A DNA stretch of 12,084 bases, from positions 1 to 12,084 of the forward strand of contig CALWNS010000105.1 in assembly GCA_944382805.1 (NCBI GenBank). The letters are read 5' to 3'. The position numbers and the translations under genes are program-made. Source of the DNA: an uncultured Gemmiger sp. (lineage in GTDB: Bacteria; Bacillota; Clostridia; Oscillospirales; Ruminococcaceae). Position 1 is the first letter of the stretch; each line of letters starts with the position of its first letter. The notes under the pieces were generated by a model. That model saw only the letters and a program-made list of their open reading frames with translations, did not search any database and was not told where the DNA came from. Below, in pieces: positions 1 through 6,810 of the stretch.

Positions 1-1
1 G

Positions 2-1444
2 ATCACCTACATCCTGGTGCTGGATAACGCCGCCGAGATCCCCGGCGAGGATTTCCGCGCCATGCGCAGCGCGCTGCGCACGCTGATCCGCCAAAAGGAA
101 ACGCGCGACCAGATCATGCTGTACACCACGGCCGGCGGCCCGGCCTGCGTGCTGGCGGCCACCGACGACGGCGCCGCCGCCGTGCGCGCGCTCAACGCCA
201 TCGAGCAGGCCCCCGGCGAAGCCGATGTGGCGGCGTTGGCTGCCCAGATCTACAGCGATGTGAACGCGGCCTACCAGAGCCTGGCCCCGCGCAAATGCCT
301 GTTTTTGTGTACCGATGCGGTGCAGATGCTGGCGAACCCCGCGCTGCTGGCCGGCCTGGCCGGCGATATGACACCCAGCTTGAACATGGCCGTTACCGCC
401 TTTGCCGTGGGCCAGGCGGAGGAGCAGGAAACGCTGGCCGGCCTGTCGGAATTAAGCGGCGGGCGCGTGGCGGCGGTCACGCGCGCCGAACTGACCGGCA
501 GCCTGCTGGAACGGCGCGACGCGCTGGGCCGCGTGCTGGAATTTAAGACCGAAGTTGATCTTTCGCTGTACGGCGAACGCCTGGACACGCTGACCGTTGC
601 GGTGCCCAGCCTGGGCAGCGCCGTGCGGGACGAAACGACCGTCTACATGGGCCACCGCCTGACCCGCCCGGCGGTGACCTCCGCCGTGCTGACCGGCCGC
701 GATACCCTGACGCTGACCTTTAACCAGGCGGTGTCCAACGCCGACAGCGCGCGCCGCTTTTCGCTGCGCAGCGCCGATATCTGGGGCTGGCGCCCGGCCG
801 TCCGGGCGGTGGCGCTCAGCGAGGACGGCATGACCGCCACCCTGACGCTGGAACCGCTCTACAAGGGCACCTACGACCTGCGCCTGCGCGAGGTGGCCAG
901 CCGCCTGACCCCGGCCAACATCAGCGACAGCGACGCGGCCGTACAGGTCACGGTCGAAGATTGGCCGCCCGACAGCCACTTTTACTGGCAGCGCTTCCGC
1001 CTGCCGGTGCTGGTGCTGGGGGCGCTGCTGCTGGCGCTGGCCGCGCGCGGGCTGTGGCAGCGCCGCCGCGAGCGGGAGGCCGAGCAGCAGGCCGAAGCCG
1101 AGCACCTGCTGGGCCAGGCCGCCGAGCCGGCCAGCACGCTGCCCGTGCGCTGGCTCACGCTGTATGTGCGCACGCGGCGCACCGTGGCCGATACCCGCTG
1201 GACCGGCCGCGTGGAGGGCAGCCTGGTGGTGGGCGGCGACCCCGCCCAGTGCGATTTGTGCATCGAGGACCACCGCGCAGCGCCGCAGCATTGCATCCTG
1301 TGGGTCGAGGCCGACCGCGTGCTGGTGCAGGCGCTGGGCAATGCGGTCGTGTATGTACAGGACCAGCGCATCGGTGATGTCCACGAGCTGCACAACAACG
1401 ATGTGATCAAGATCGCCCGCACCACCCTGCGGGTCGTATTCTGA
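2..1444 (+). CDS. VWA-like / transmembrane / FHA-like protein, 5' partial
   Basis: The reading frame is open from base 2, so the start lies upstream of the window. About 480 residues are visible (numbered from base 2). The first ~170 resemble a von Willebrand A fold: a hydrophobic strand running into LVLDNAAEI, and a later FLCTD strand. The usual MIDAS DxSxS is DNAAE here, so metal binding is doubtful. Residues ~220-318 look like an all-beta CopC/Ig-like domain (LTLTFNQAVS, then YKGTYDLRL). One membrane segment follows at ~334-351, then an Arg/Glu-rich stretch and an FHA-like domain at ~382-480. That FHA has GGD where GR is expected and APQH for SRxH, so phosphothreonine binding is probably lost. 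Topology is probably outside VWA/Ig, inside FHA. It heads the FHA/ABC cluster, 28 bases before the next gene. A sensory or scaffold subunit is inferred; domain names come from motif reading, not a search. Confidence 0.8.
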   Translation: MTYILVLDNAAEIPGEDFRAMRSALRTLIRQKETRDQIMLYTTAGGPACVLAATDDGAAAVRALNAIEQAPGEADVAALAAQIYSDVNAAYQSLAPRKCLFLCTDAVQMLANPALLAGLAGDMTPSLNMAVTAFAVGQAEEQETLAGLSELSGGRVAAVTRAELTGSLLERRDALGRVLEFKTEVDLSLYGERLDTLTVAVPSLGSAVRDETTVYMGHRLTRPAVTSAVLTGRDTLTLTFNQAVSNADSARRFSLRSADIWGWRPAVRAVALSEDGMTATLTLEPLYKGTYDLRLREVASRLTPANISDSDAAVQVTVEDWPPDSHFYWQRFRLPVLVLGALLLALAARGLWQRRREREAEQQAEAEHLLGQAAEPASTLPVRWLTLYVRTRRTVADTRWTGRVEGSLVVGGDPAQCDLCIEDHRAAPQHCILWVEADRVLVQALGNAVVYVQDQRIGDVHELHNNDVIKIARTTLRVVF

Positions 1445-1472
1445 ACCAAAGCCGGAAAGGAGCCGCCCCCGC

Positions 1473-1943
1473 ATGAAACTGACCAAATGTGAAAACGGGC
1501 ATTTTTACGACAGCGACAAATACCCCGAATGCCCCTACTGCAACCCCGCGCTGAAAAACGAGGAGGGCATCCTGCAAGCGCAGGAGGCCGCCGCGCCGCA
1601 GGCCGGCCCCACCGGCCCGGTGGCCGGCTGGCTGGTCGTGACCGAAGGCCCCGGCCGCGGGCGCGATTTGCGCCTGGGCGAAGGGCGCAACTTCCTGGGG
1701 ACCGATGCGGACGGCGCGCCCTGCCTGCTCAGCGCCGACGCGCCGCTTTCGGCGCGCATCGCGGCGCTTGTCTACGACCCGCAGGACGGCAGCTTTACGC
1801 TGGCGCCCGGTTCGGCCAGCGAGCTGTGCTACCTGGAGGGCGCCAACCTGCTGGAGCCGCGCCCGGTCAAGGAGGGCGATGCCCTGGCCGTTGGCAAAGC
1901 CAGGCTGCGGTTCGTGCCGTTCTGCGGCAAATTCCGCTGGTGA
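1473..1943 (+). CDS. Zinc-ribbon plus FHA-domain small protein
   Basis: This is a 156-residue cytosolic protein. The N-terminus, MKLTKCENGHFYDSD, followed by CPYC, gives C6, H10, C20 and C23 as a likely zinc knuckle. A linker rich in Ala, Gly and Pro (~35-50) leads to a degenerate FHA domain at ~52-156, ending in a VPFCGKFRW signature that I associate with Clostridia proteins of this type. The FHA core reads NFLGTD rather than GR, and PLSARIA rather than SRxH, so it may bind protein partners without phosphopeptide recognition. The start is fixed by AAAGGAG at 1456-1462, 10 bases upstream. It lies between the VWA-FHA gene and the FHA-ABC ATPase on the same strand with short gaps (28 and 30 bases), so one operon is likely. 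No enzymatic function is visible; an adaptor role is inference. Confidence 0.82.
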   Translation: MKLTKCENGHFYDSDKYPECPYCNPALKNEEGILQAQEAAAPQAGPTGPVAGWLVVTEGPGRGRDLRLGEGRNFLGTDADGAPCLLSADAPLSARIAALVYDPQDGSFTLAPGSASELCYLEGANLLEPRPVKEGDALAVGKARLRFVPFCGKFRW

Positions 1944-1973
1944 GCGGCCCCGTGCGAAAGGAAGTGAAGCGTT

Positions 1974-3494
1974 TTGGCCAGTGAGATCGTTTTGATCATA
2001 ACCGAACAGCGCAACCGCCAGCGCATCCTGCTGCCGGCCACCAAGGCCCCGTGCAGCTTTGGCCGCGGCCCGCGCTGCGACTATGTGCTGCGCCGCAACA
2101 ATGTGGGCGACCGCCAGTTCACGCTGGAATACGCCGACGGCGCCTGGCAGCTGCGCGACGACGGCAGCGGTTCGCCCACCTGGTACAATAACCGCTACCT
2201 GCGCCCCGGCGAGCGCTGCCCGCTGCAGGAGGGCGATGTGATCGGCCTGAATACCGACGGCGACGACGCCACGCAGGAGATCACCTTCCGCGTGCAGGAG
2301 ATCCGCGCCACGGCGGACGCGGGCGGCCTGCGCCGCGAAAACGAGGACGACCCCGTCCTGCGCGAGATCGACCTGCGCCGCAAGCGGCGGGTGCTTGTCG
2401 GCCGCGGCGAGGACTGCGACGTGCAGCTGACCAGCGACCGTGTTTCCCGCCACCACTGCGAGATCACCTTCCAGGACGGCCACGCCGAAGTCAAGGACCT
2501 TGGCTCCACCAACGGCACCTACCTGAACGGCCAGCGCGTACACACGGCCGTTTTGCCGGAGGGCGCCATCATCAACGTGCCCACCCAGGTGTTCGCCTAT
2601 TCCGGCGGCGTGCTGCACTACCACGAGCACAAGGTCGGCATCAGCGTGGAGCTGATCAACGTGCGCAAAACGGTCAAGGACCGCAACACCGGCCAGCCGC
2701 TGGACATTGTGGACGGCGTTTCCTTGCAGATCGAACCCAACAGCTTTGTGGTGCTGGTGGGCGGGTCCGGCGCGGGCAAATCCAGCCTGCTGACCTGCGT
2801 GACCGGCTCGGCCCCCTGCACGGCGGGCAGCGTCTGCTTTGACGGCATCGACACCCACGGCAACCGCAACGCCTTTGACGCGGTGGTGGGCTATGTGCCG
2901 CAAAAGGACATCCTGCACGAAAACCTGACCGTGGAGCAAAGCCTGCTGTGCGCGGCGCGGCTGCGCATCGCGCACGATACCACCCGCGGGGAGCTGCGCT
3001 CGGCCGTGGCCAACGCCATTGCCGCCGTGGACCTGCAGGGGCGGGAAAAAACCATGATCGCCAACCTGTCCGGCGGGCAGAAAAAGCGCGTTTCCATCGC
3101 CATGGAACTGCTGGCCAGCCCGCGCCTGCTGGTGCTGGACGAACCCACCAGCGGCCTTTCGCCGGACCTGGACCGCAGCATGATGGAGCTGTGCCGCAAG
3201 CTCAGCCACGAAAACTGCACCGTGCTGATGGTCACCCACAATATGTCCAACATCAACCTCTGCGACCGCATCGCTTTTTTGGGCGTGGGCGGCATCCTGT
3301 GCTACTACGGCCCGCCGGAACAGATGGACGAATATTTCGGCGTGGAGCTGACCAGCGATATTTTTGAAAAACTGCGGGAACCCGAACTGATCGAACAATA
3401 CCGCCGCCAGTACTTTACCACGCCGGAATTCAACCGGCTGGTCTCCCGGTACCCGGCGGCCGCGCAGGAGGCGGATAAACGATGCAGCAGATAA
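1974..3494 (+). CDS. FHA-FHA-ABC transporter ATP-binding protein (Rv1747-like, ABCG type)
   Basis: This 506-residue protein starts at TTG 1974, supported by AAAGGAAG at 1957-1964. Residues ~1-110 form a degenerate FHA (GRGPRCD kept, SRxH missing). Residues ~125-215 form a canonical FHA with G143-R144, S158-R159-H160-H161 and GSTN (N180). The ABC domain spans ~223-460: Walker A GGSGAGKSS at 263-271, Q-loop Q310, signature LSGGQ at 365-369, Walker B LLVLDEP at 385-391 and H-loop H422. The YYGPP and YFG motifs after the H-loop are typical of ABCG-family ATPases. The protein should energise an exporter together with the permease that follows, whose start overlaps its last 13 bases. By analogy with Rv1747 of Mycobacterium, phosphothreonine binding by the FHA could gate transport. 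The substrate is unknown. A partner kinase or phosphatase is not in the window and may lie upstream. Confidence 0.9.
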   Translation: MASEIVLIITEQRNRQRILLPATKAPCSFGRGPRCDYVLRRNNVGDRQFTLEYADGAWQLRDDGSGSPTWYNNRYLRPGERCPLQEGDVIGLNTDGDDATQEITFRVQEIRATADAGGLRRENEDDPVLREIDLRRKRRVLVGRGEDCDVQLTSDRVSRHHCEITFQDGHAEVKDLGSTNGTYLNGQRVHTAVLPEGAIINVPTQVFAYSGGVLHYHEHKVGISVELINVRKTVKDRNTGQPLDIVDGVSLQIEPNSFVVLVGGSGAGKSSLLTCVTGSAPCTAGSVCFDGIDTHGNRNAFDAVVGYVPQKDILHENLTVEQSLLCAARLRIAHDTTRGELRSAVANAIAAVDLQGREKTMIANLSGGQKKRVSIAMELLASPRLLVLDEPTSGLSPDLDRSMMELCRKLSHENCTVLMVTHNMSNINLCDRIAFLGVGGILCYYGPPEQMDEYFGVELTSDIFEKLREPELIEQYRRQYFTTPEFNRLVSRYPAAAQEADKRCSR

Positions 3495-4309
3495 GCCGAT
3501 TCTTCCGCCAGCTATTGGTGCTGACGGGGCGTAATTTCCAGCTGATCTGGAACAACAAGCTCGTGCTGGCCAGCCTGGTATTGCAGGCGCCGCTGATGGT
3601 GGGGGTCATTTTCCTGGTGGGCGACCCCGACTGCTTTACCTCCAACCTGATCGATGTGGGCAGCCGCACCGTACTGTTCATCCTGGCGGCGGTCTCCTCC
3701 TTTATGGGCCTGCTCAACTCCTACCGCGAGATCTGCAAGGAGCGGGAGATCATCTTCCGCGAAGCCAGCGTCGGCGTTTCGCTGGGGGCGACCGTGCTGG
3801 CCAAGGCGCTCACGCTGTTCCTGGTGGCGGCCGTGCAGGCGGCCATCCTGACGGTCGGTTTTGTGCGGGTGATCCATGTGCCGCAAAACGACCTGCTGCT
3901 GGATACCGACTGGGAGATCTACATCACGGTGCTGCTCATCATCGTCGCTTCGGCCGCCATGGGCCTGCTGGTCTCGGCCGCTTTCAAAAGCAGCGAATCC
4001 GCCATCCTGTTTGTGCTGGTGCTCATCATCGCGCAGGTGGTGTTCAGCGGGGCGCTGTTCTCGGTCAGCGGCGCCATGACCGTCATCGGCTACCTGGTGG
4101 TCTGCCGCTGGGGCATGGGTGCGTTCGGCGCTTCCACCGATCTGAACAGCCGCCTGGTGTGGCTCAACGTGGGGCTGGACAGCCCTATGTACGACGCCAC
4201 GGTGCCCAACTTGGTACACTGCTGGCAGATGCTGGGCCTGCTGACCGTCGTCTGCCTGCTGGCCGCCTGGCTGGTGCTCAAAGCCGGCTTTGCCCGGCGC
4301 AAGGGCTGA
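3482..4309 (+). CDS. ABC-2 type (ABCG-like) transporter permease
   Basis: This 275-residue integral membrane protein has about six hydrophobic segments, near residues 27-47, 61-80, 102-127, 145-167, 172-194 and 248-267. Between segments 2 and 3 lies YREICKEREIIFREASVG (~81-98), matching the E-loop/coupling helix region of ABCG and ABC2_membrane permeases that contacts the ATPase. The start ATG overlaps the end of the FHA-ABC gene by 13 bases and has AGGAGG at 3466-3471, so translation is probably coupled and the subunits made in balance. In Rv1747 the equivalent membrane domain is fused to the FHA-ABC part; here it is a separate chain. Probably an exporter half or homodimer; the substrate cannot be told from sequence. 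It is the last gene of the cluster, followed by a hairpin. Confidence 0.88.
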   Translation: MQQISRFFRQLLVLTGRNFQLIWNNKLVLASLVLQAPLMVGVIFLVGDPDCFTSNLIDVGSRTVLFILAAVSSFMGLLNSYREICKEREIIFREASVGVSLGATVLAKALTLFLVAAVQAAILTVGFVRVIHVPQNDLLLDTDWEIYITVLLIIVASAAMGLLVSAAFKSSESAILFVLVLIIAQVVFSGALFSVSGAMTVIGYLVVCRWGMGAFGASTDLNSRLVWLNVGLDSPMYDATVPNLVHCWQMLGLLTVVCLLAAWLVLKAGFARRKG

Positions 4310-4339
4310 AGCCGGCCCCCAAAACCCCATAACACAAGA

Positions 4340-4371
4340 CCCGGCGGCCCCGCGTATGCGGGGCCGCCGGG
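4340..4371. terminator. Shared hairpin between convergent genes
   Basis: A perfect 14-bp GC-rich stem (4340-4353 with 4358-4371) closes a 4-base GTAT loop between the ABC permease and the minus-strand cyclophilin gene. Neither side has a long T run; the minus-strand side (TCTTGTGTT) is the more T-rich. It probably acts as a bidirectional terminator or transcript-end stabiliser. Confidence 0.65.
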
Positions 4372-4397
4372 CTGCATAAAATAGACTGTCCGCCGGG

Positions 4398-5189
4398 TCA
4401 TTCGGCCGGGGCGGGGGTGGCTTCGGGCGCGGCGGTCTCGCCGGCCGCCGGGCCGGGGTAGGTCGTGACGGTCACGCTGTAGATGGTGACGGTGTCCTCC
4501 TCGGTCGGGCGGTGGGTGTCGGAACCGTCCTCGGCCTGCACGGTGTCCACGCAGGCCATGGCGTCCACCACCTCCATGCCGGCGTATACCTGGCCGAACA
4601 CCGTGTCGGTGTTGTCCAGGTACGGCAGCCCGCCCGCCGCGGCATACGCCGCGATCTGGCTTTCGGTGTAGCCGTTGGCGGCCAGTTCGTCCTGCATGGC
4701 GCTGTCTACGCTGCCGGGCAGGGCGGTGACAAAATAAAACTGGCTGTTGCCGCCCTCGCTCTCGCCGCCCGCGGCAAAGGCCGCGCACAGCGCCCCGGCA
4801 TAGTGGCGCAGCTCGGCGCTGGCCTCCAGCGGGTAGGGCTGGTTGCTCCAGATGGTGGAACCGCCGTTCCCGGCGCCGGACGCATCGCCCCCCTGCACGG
4901 CAAAGCCGTACTCGCTGCGCCAGATGATGCTGCCGTCATAGTAGCCGGTACGCGCCAGGCCGGCAAAATTTTCCACCGCCATGGGCGCGGCGTCCGGGTA
5001 CAGCACGGCGCGCACCTCGCCCAGGCTCGTATCAAAAACAGCGATCAGGTCGCCCTCGGCCGGGGCGGTGAACTGGCGTTCGCCGCTTTCCACGGCGCTG
5101 CGCGCGGGCGCCGGGCGGCCGCCGCCCGCGCAGGCGCACAGCAACAGGGGAAACAGCAGGGCGATGCACGCCGCAGCGGCTCTTTTCAT
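4398..5189 (-). CDS. Cyclophilin-type peptidyl-prolyl cis-trans isomerase, lipoprotein
   Basis: This 263-residue protein catalyses proline cis-trans isomerisation, presumably outside the membrane. The start ATG (5187-5189) has GGAGGT 8 bases upstream (5198-5203), excluding longer in-frame starts. The N-terminus is a lipoprotein signal: KR, a hydrophobic core, then LLLCAC with C20 the likely lipidated residue. The cyclophilin fold covers ~47-244: NFAGLARTGYYDGSIIW, R91 (equivalent to the catalytic Arg), VQGGD with Q99, GGNSQFYF and NTDTVFGQV. The usual FHR is IWR here, so the His before the catalytic Arg is Trp. An insert around ~160-190 separates the last strands. The C-terminal ~18 residues are Ala/Pro/Glu-rich low complexity. 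It is monocistronic, convergent with the exporter operon. A role in folding exported proteins is inferred from the lipobox. Confidence 0.9.
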   Translation of the reverse strand: MKRAAAACIALLFPLLLCACAGGGRPAPARSAVESGERQFTAPAEGDLIAVFDTSLGEVRAVLYPDAAPMAVENFAGLARTGYYDGSIIWRSEYGFAVQGGDASGAGNGGSTIWSNQPYPLEASAELRHYAGALCAAFAAGGESEGGNSQFYFVTALPGSVDSAMQDELAANGYTESQIAAYAAAGGLPYLDNTDTVFGQVYAGMEVVDAMACVDTVQAEDGSDTHRPTEEDTVTIYSVTVTTYPGPAAGETAAPEATPAPAE

Positions 5190-5232
5190 AAACGCAGACC
5201 TCCGTGCGGGAAAGAGTAACAGAATCAAATCT

Positions 5233-5238
5233 ATTATA
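5233..5238 (-). promoter_or_regulatory. -10 element for the cyclophilin lipoprotein gene
   Basis: A perfect TATAAT on the minus strand lies about 44 bases upstream of the ATG in an AT-rich island. No convincing -35 is seen at 16-18 bases. It lies back-to-back with the plus-strand promoter at 5264-5292. Confidence 0.55.
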
Positions 5239-5263
5239 CCACACTTTACGGCAAAAGCATAGC

Positions 5264-5292
5264 TTGACGGAATGGCAAAAAACAAGTAAACT
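5264..5292 (+). promoter_or_regulatory. Sigma-A promoter for the DUF1292 gene
   Basis: TTGACG (5264-5269), a 17-base spacer and TAAACT (5287-5292) make a good housekeeping promoter. Transcription would begin near 5299, giving a leader of about 60 bases that contains a small GGGCC/GGCCC hairpin (5327-5340) before the ribosome binding site. Confidence 0.6.
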
Positions 5293-5358
5293 ATAGGTGT
5301 AAGGAACGTGACCCCCAAAAGAAAAAGGGCCGCACGGCCCGCCTTTGAGGTGAAAAAT

Positions 5359-5688
5359 ATGGCTGAAGAACTGAACCCCGAACTGCTGGAAGAAGCGGAA
5401 CCCGACCTGCTCACGCTGGAGGATGAGGACGGCAAAGAGTGTACGTTTGAGGTGATCGACGTTACCGAAGTCGGCGGCACGCGCTATATGGCCGTGGTCC
5501 CCTACCAGAAGGGCGCGGACAGCCTGCAGGCGGACCCCGACCTGATCCTGATGCGCATCGGTACCGACGAGGACGGCGAGTATATGGACATCGTGGACGA
5601 TGACGAAGAGCTGCTGCGCATCGGCAAGGTCTTTGAGGAACGCCTGAAAGCGATGTTCGACATCGACGACTCCGAACTTGAAATTTGA
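5359..5688 (+). CDS. DUF1292 family protein (YrzB-like)
   Basis: This is a very acidic protein of 109 residues. I chose ATG 5359 because GAGGTG (5347-5352) sits 6 bases upstream; an in-frame extension to 5308 has no ribosome site and would add a basic, atypical N-terminus. The core TLEDEDGKECTFEVIDV followed by YMAVVPY and a DEDGEYMDIVDDDEEL stretch is typical of DUF1292, a small Firmicutes family (YrzB in Bacillus) of unknown function often found near alaS and ruvX-like genes. Those neighbours are absent here; it has its own promoter and is followed by the structured RNA region. No catalytic residues are evident. Confidence 0.85.
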   Translation: MAEELNPELLEEAEPDLLTLEDEDGKECTFEVIDVTEVGGTRYMAVVPYQKGADSLQADPDLILMRIGTDEDGEYMDIVDDDEELLRIGKVFEERLKAMFDIDDSELEI

Positions 5689-5721
5689 CCCAGCACCCTG
5701 CACAGTTCGATTTGTTGCGGT

Positions 5722-5730
5722 TTATATGAT
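5722..5730 (+). promoter_or_regulatory. -10 element upstream of the structured RNA
   Basis: TTATATGAT contains overlapping -10 candidates TTATAT (5722-5727) and TATGAT (5725-5730). The best -35 is a poor TGCACA at 5699-5704, 17 bases before TTATAT. If used, transcription would start near 5735-5738. Confidence 0.4.
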
Positions 5731-5736
5731 CCTACT

Positions 5737-5898
5737 AATCAAATTTAGGGAGCCTGCCGTCTGACGCCGGAACGCAGACCTCCCGCCCCGCCTTTGCGCG
5801 GTGTGCGGAAGAAGGGAGTGCGAAAGCGCCAGCAGGGCACCCACCTGCTCATACAGTAGGTTTTGATTTGCCGCAGACGGCTGTTGCGGGGTATTTTG
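5737..5898 (+). ncRNA. Structured non-coding RNA, possibly 6S RNA (SsrS)
   Basis: The gap after the DUF1292 gene has no credible ORF but dense complementarity. A long-range stem pairs GCCGTCTG (5756-5763) with CAGACGGC (5874-5881). Inside it, CGCA and CTCCC (5773-5776, 5780-5784) pair with GGGAG and TGCG (5814-5822), with a GAC bulge, closing an inner CCGC/GCGG hairpin. On the 3' side two mutually exclusive hairpins share 5844-5849: AGCAGG with CCTGCT (loop 5837-5843), and CCTGCT with AGTAGG (5855-5860, loop CATAC). A closing stem, a large internal bubble, a long apical stem and a size near 160-200 bases fit 6S RNA, which binds sigma-A RNA polymerase. I did not recognise a diagnostic primary sequence, so 6S is tentative. 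The alternative is a leader/attenuator of the following gene. Ends are approximate. Confidence 0.5.
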
Positions 5899-5901
5899 TA
5901 C

Positions 5902-5945
5902 AAACAGCGGCCGGGCCGCCCGCAGGGGCGCCCGGCTGTTTTGGT
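5902..5945 (+). terminator. Intrinsic terminator just upstream of a ribosome site
   Basis: AAACAGC (5902-5908) pairs with GCTGTTT (5935-5941). The stem continues with CGGGC and GCCC against GGGGC and CCCG across small bulges around a GCAG loop, then runs into TTTT (5939-5942) and GGT. The ribosome binding site of the next gene begins only ~14 bases further, so it either ends the RNA above or works as an attenuator. Confidence 0.65.
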
Positions 5946-5973
5946 AGTATCCGCTTGCAAGGAGGTGTTTTGC

Positions 5974-6696
5974 GTGGCCGGACGTGTTTCGCCGGGGGAC
6001 AAGCTGCCCTTTTTCCGCTATGATACGCCCTACAGCGCCCAGAACCGCTTCCGCGACCTGCTGGCCGCGCAGGCGCCGCTGATCCTGGTTTTCATGAACA
6101 ATTTCGGCCACCCGGTCACCCGCACCTTCGCCATGCGCTACGCCCACACCTACCCGGGGCTGCGCAGCGGCGGGTTTGCGCTGGTCGTGCGCTCCCGCGC
6201 GGACAAGCTGGCCCACAGCATCGGCCCGGACACGCTGCCCTACCCGCTTATGTGCGATGCGGACGGCGTTCTGTACGACCTTTTGGACATCCCGCAGCGC
6301 AGCAGCGGGCTGACCTCCTACAGCCTGGAAGCCTGGCAGATCCTGCGCGAAGCGCGCAAAAACGGCTACCGCCCGCCCAAGGACGCGGTGCTGGACCTGC
6401 CGCTGACCCTGATCCTGGACGCGGACGGCACCGTGCTGTTCAGCCACTACGGCGGCAGCCTGACCGACGTGCCGGAGGATTGCAGCGCCATGCAGGCCCT
6501 GCTGGAGGACCTGGACCTTGTGCCGGAGGAGGACGCCTTTGCGCCCGAACCGCAGGACGACAGCGATGTGGCCATCTACGCCCCCCACGGCGGCACGCCG
6601 CGCATCCCCGGCCTGGACGACGCCGGGGGCGGGGAGGACGCGCTGGACAAGACCGGCGTGCTGCGCCTGTTTGAAGATATGCAAAACGAAGGCTGA
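5974..6696 (+). CDS. Peroxiredoxin-like (AhpC/TSA fold) protein lacking catalytic cysteines
   Basis: The 240-residue protein starts at GTG 5974, 8 bases after AAGGAGG (5959-5965). It has a thioredoxin-fold layout: PGDKLPFF (7-14), strand LILVF (36-40), then NNFGHPVTRTF (42-52) where peroxiredoxin-like proteins carry GCPVC. Next come CDADGVLYDLLDI (94-106) and LPLTLILDADGTVLF (142-156), with the cis-Pro-like LP before the last strands. At the active site the CxxC positions read H46 and T49, and no Cys lies nearby; the remaining C94 and C170 are elsewhere. Peroxidase activity is therefore unlikely. An acidic tail (~183-225) is unlike standard peroxiredoxins. Role unknown; a binding or regulatory role is conceivable. 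It stands alone between two terminators with no clear promoter of its own. Confidence 0.75.
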   Translation: MAGRVSPGDKLPFFRYDTPYSAQNRFRDLLAAQAPLILVFMNNFGHPVTRTFAMRYAHTYPGLRSGGFALVVRSRADKLAHSIGPDTLPYPLMCDADGVLYDLLDIPQRSSGLTSYSLEAWQILREARKNGYRPPKDAVLDLPLTLILDADGTVLFSHYGGSLTDVPEDCSAMQALLEDLDLVPEEDAFAPEPQDDSDVAIYAPHGGTPRIPGLDDAGGGEDALDKTGVLRLFEDMQNEG

Positions 6697-6727
6697 ACGT
6701 CTCGCAGGACCCCAGGCGAGGCGTTTT
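6696..6727 (+). terminator. Intrinsic terminator after the peroxiredoxin-like gene
   Basis: AACGTCTCGC pairs with GCGAGGCGTT (6696-6705 with 6716-6725, one G-U pair), followed by TTGT. It begins at the last base of the stop codon. Confidence 0.65.
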
Positions 6728-6810
6728 GTCATAACTGCGGCCAAAAGCCGCTGATTTCAGGATACCGACAAAAACCGCCGCGTGCCGCCGCACGCGCAAA
6801 GGAGCGCCCT

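Noticed and set aside
1407..3398. 663-codon minus-strand open frame antisense to the FHA/ABC genes
   Set aside because: Its translation is His/Gln/Ala/Gly/Val-rich without any domain, and the plus strand encodes clear FHA and ABC motifs. It is a GC-bias shadow.
5308..5358. N-terminal extension of the DUF1292 protein
   Set aside because: It has no ribosome site, has an atypical basic composition, and the ATG at 5359 has a well-placed GAGGTG.
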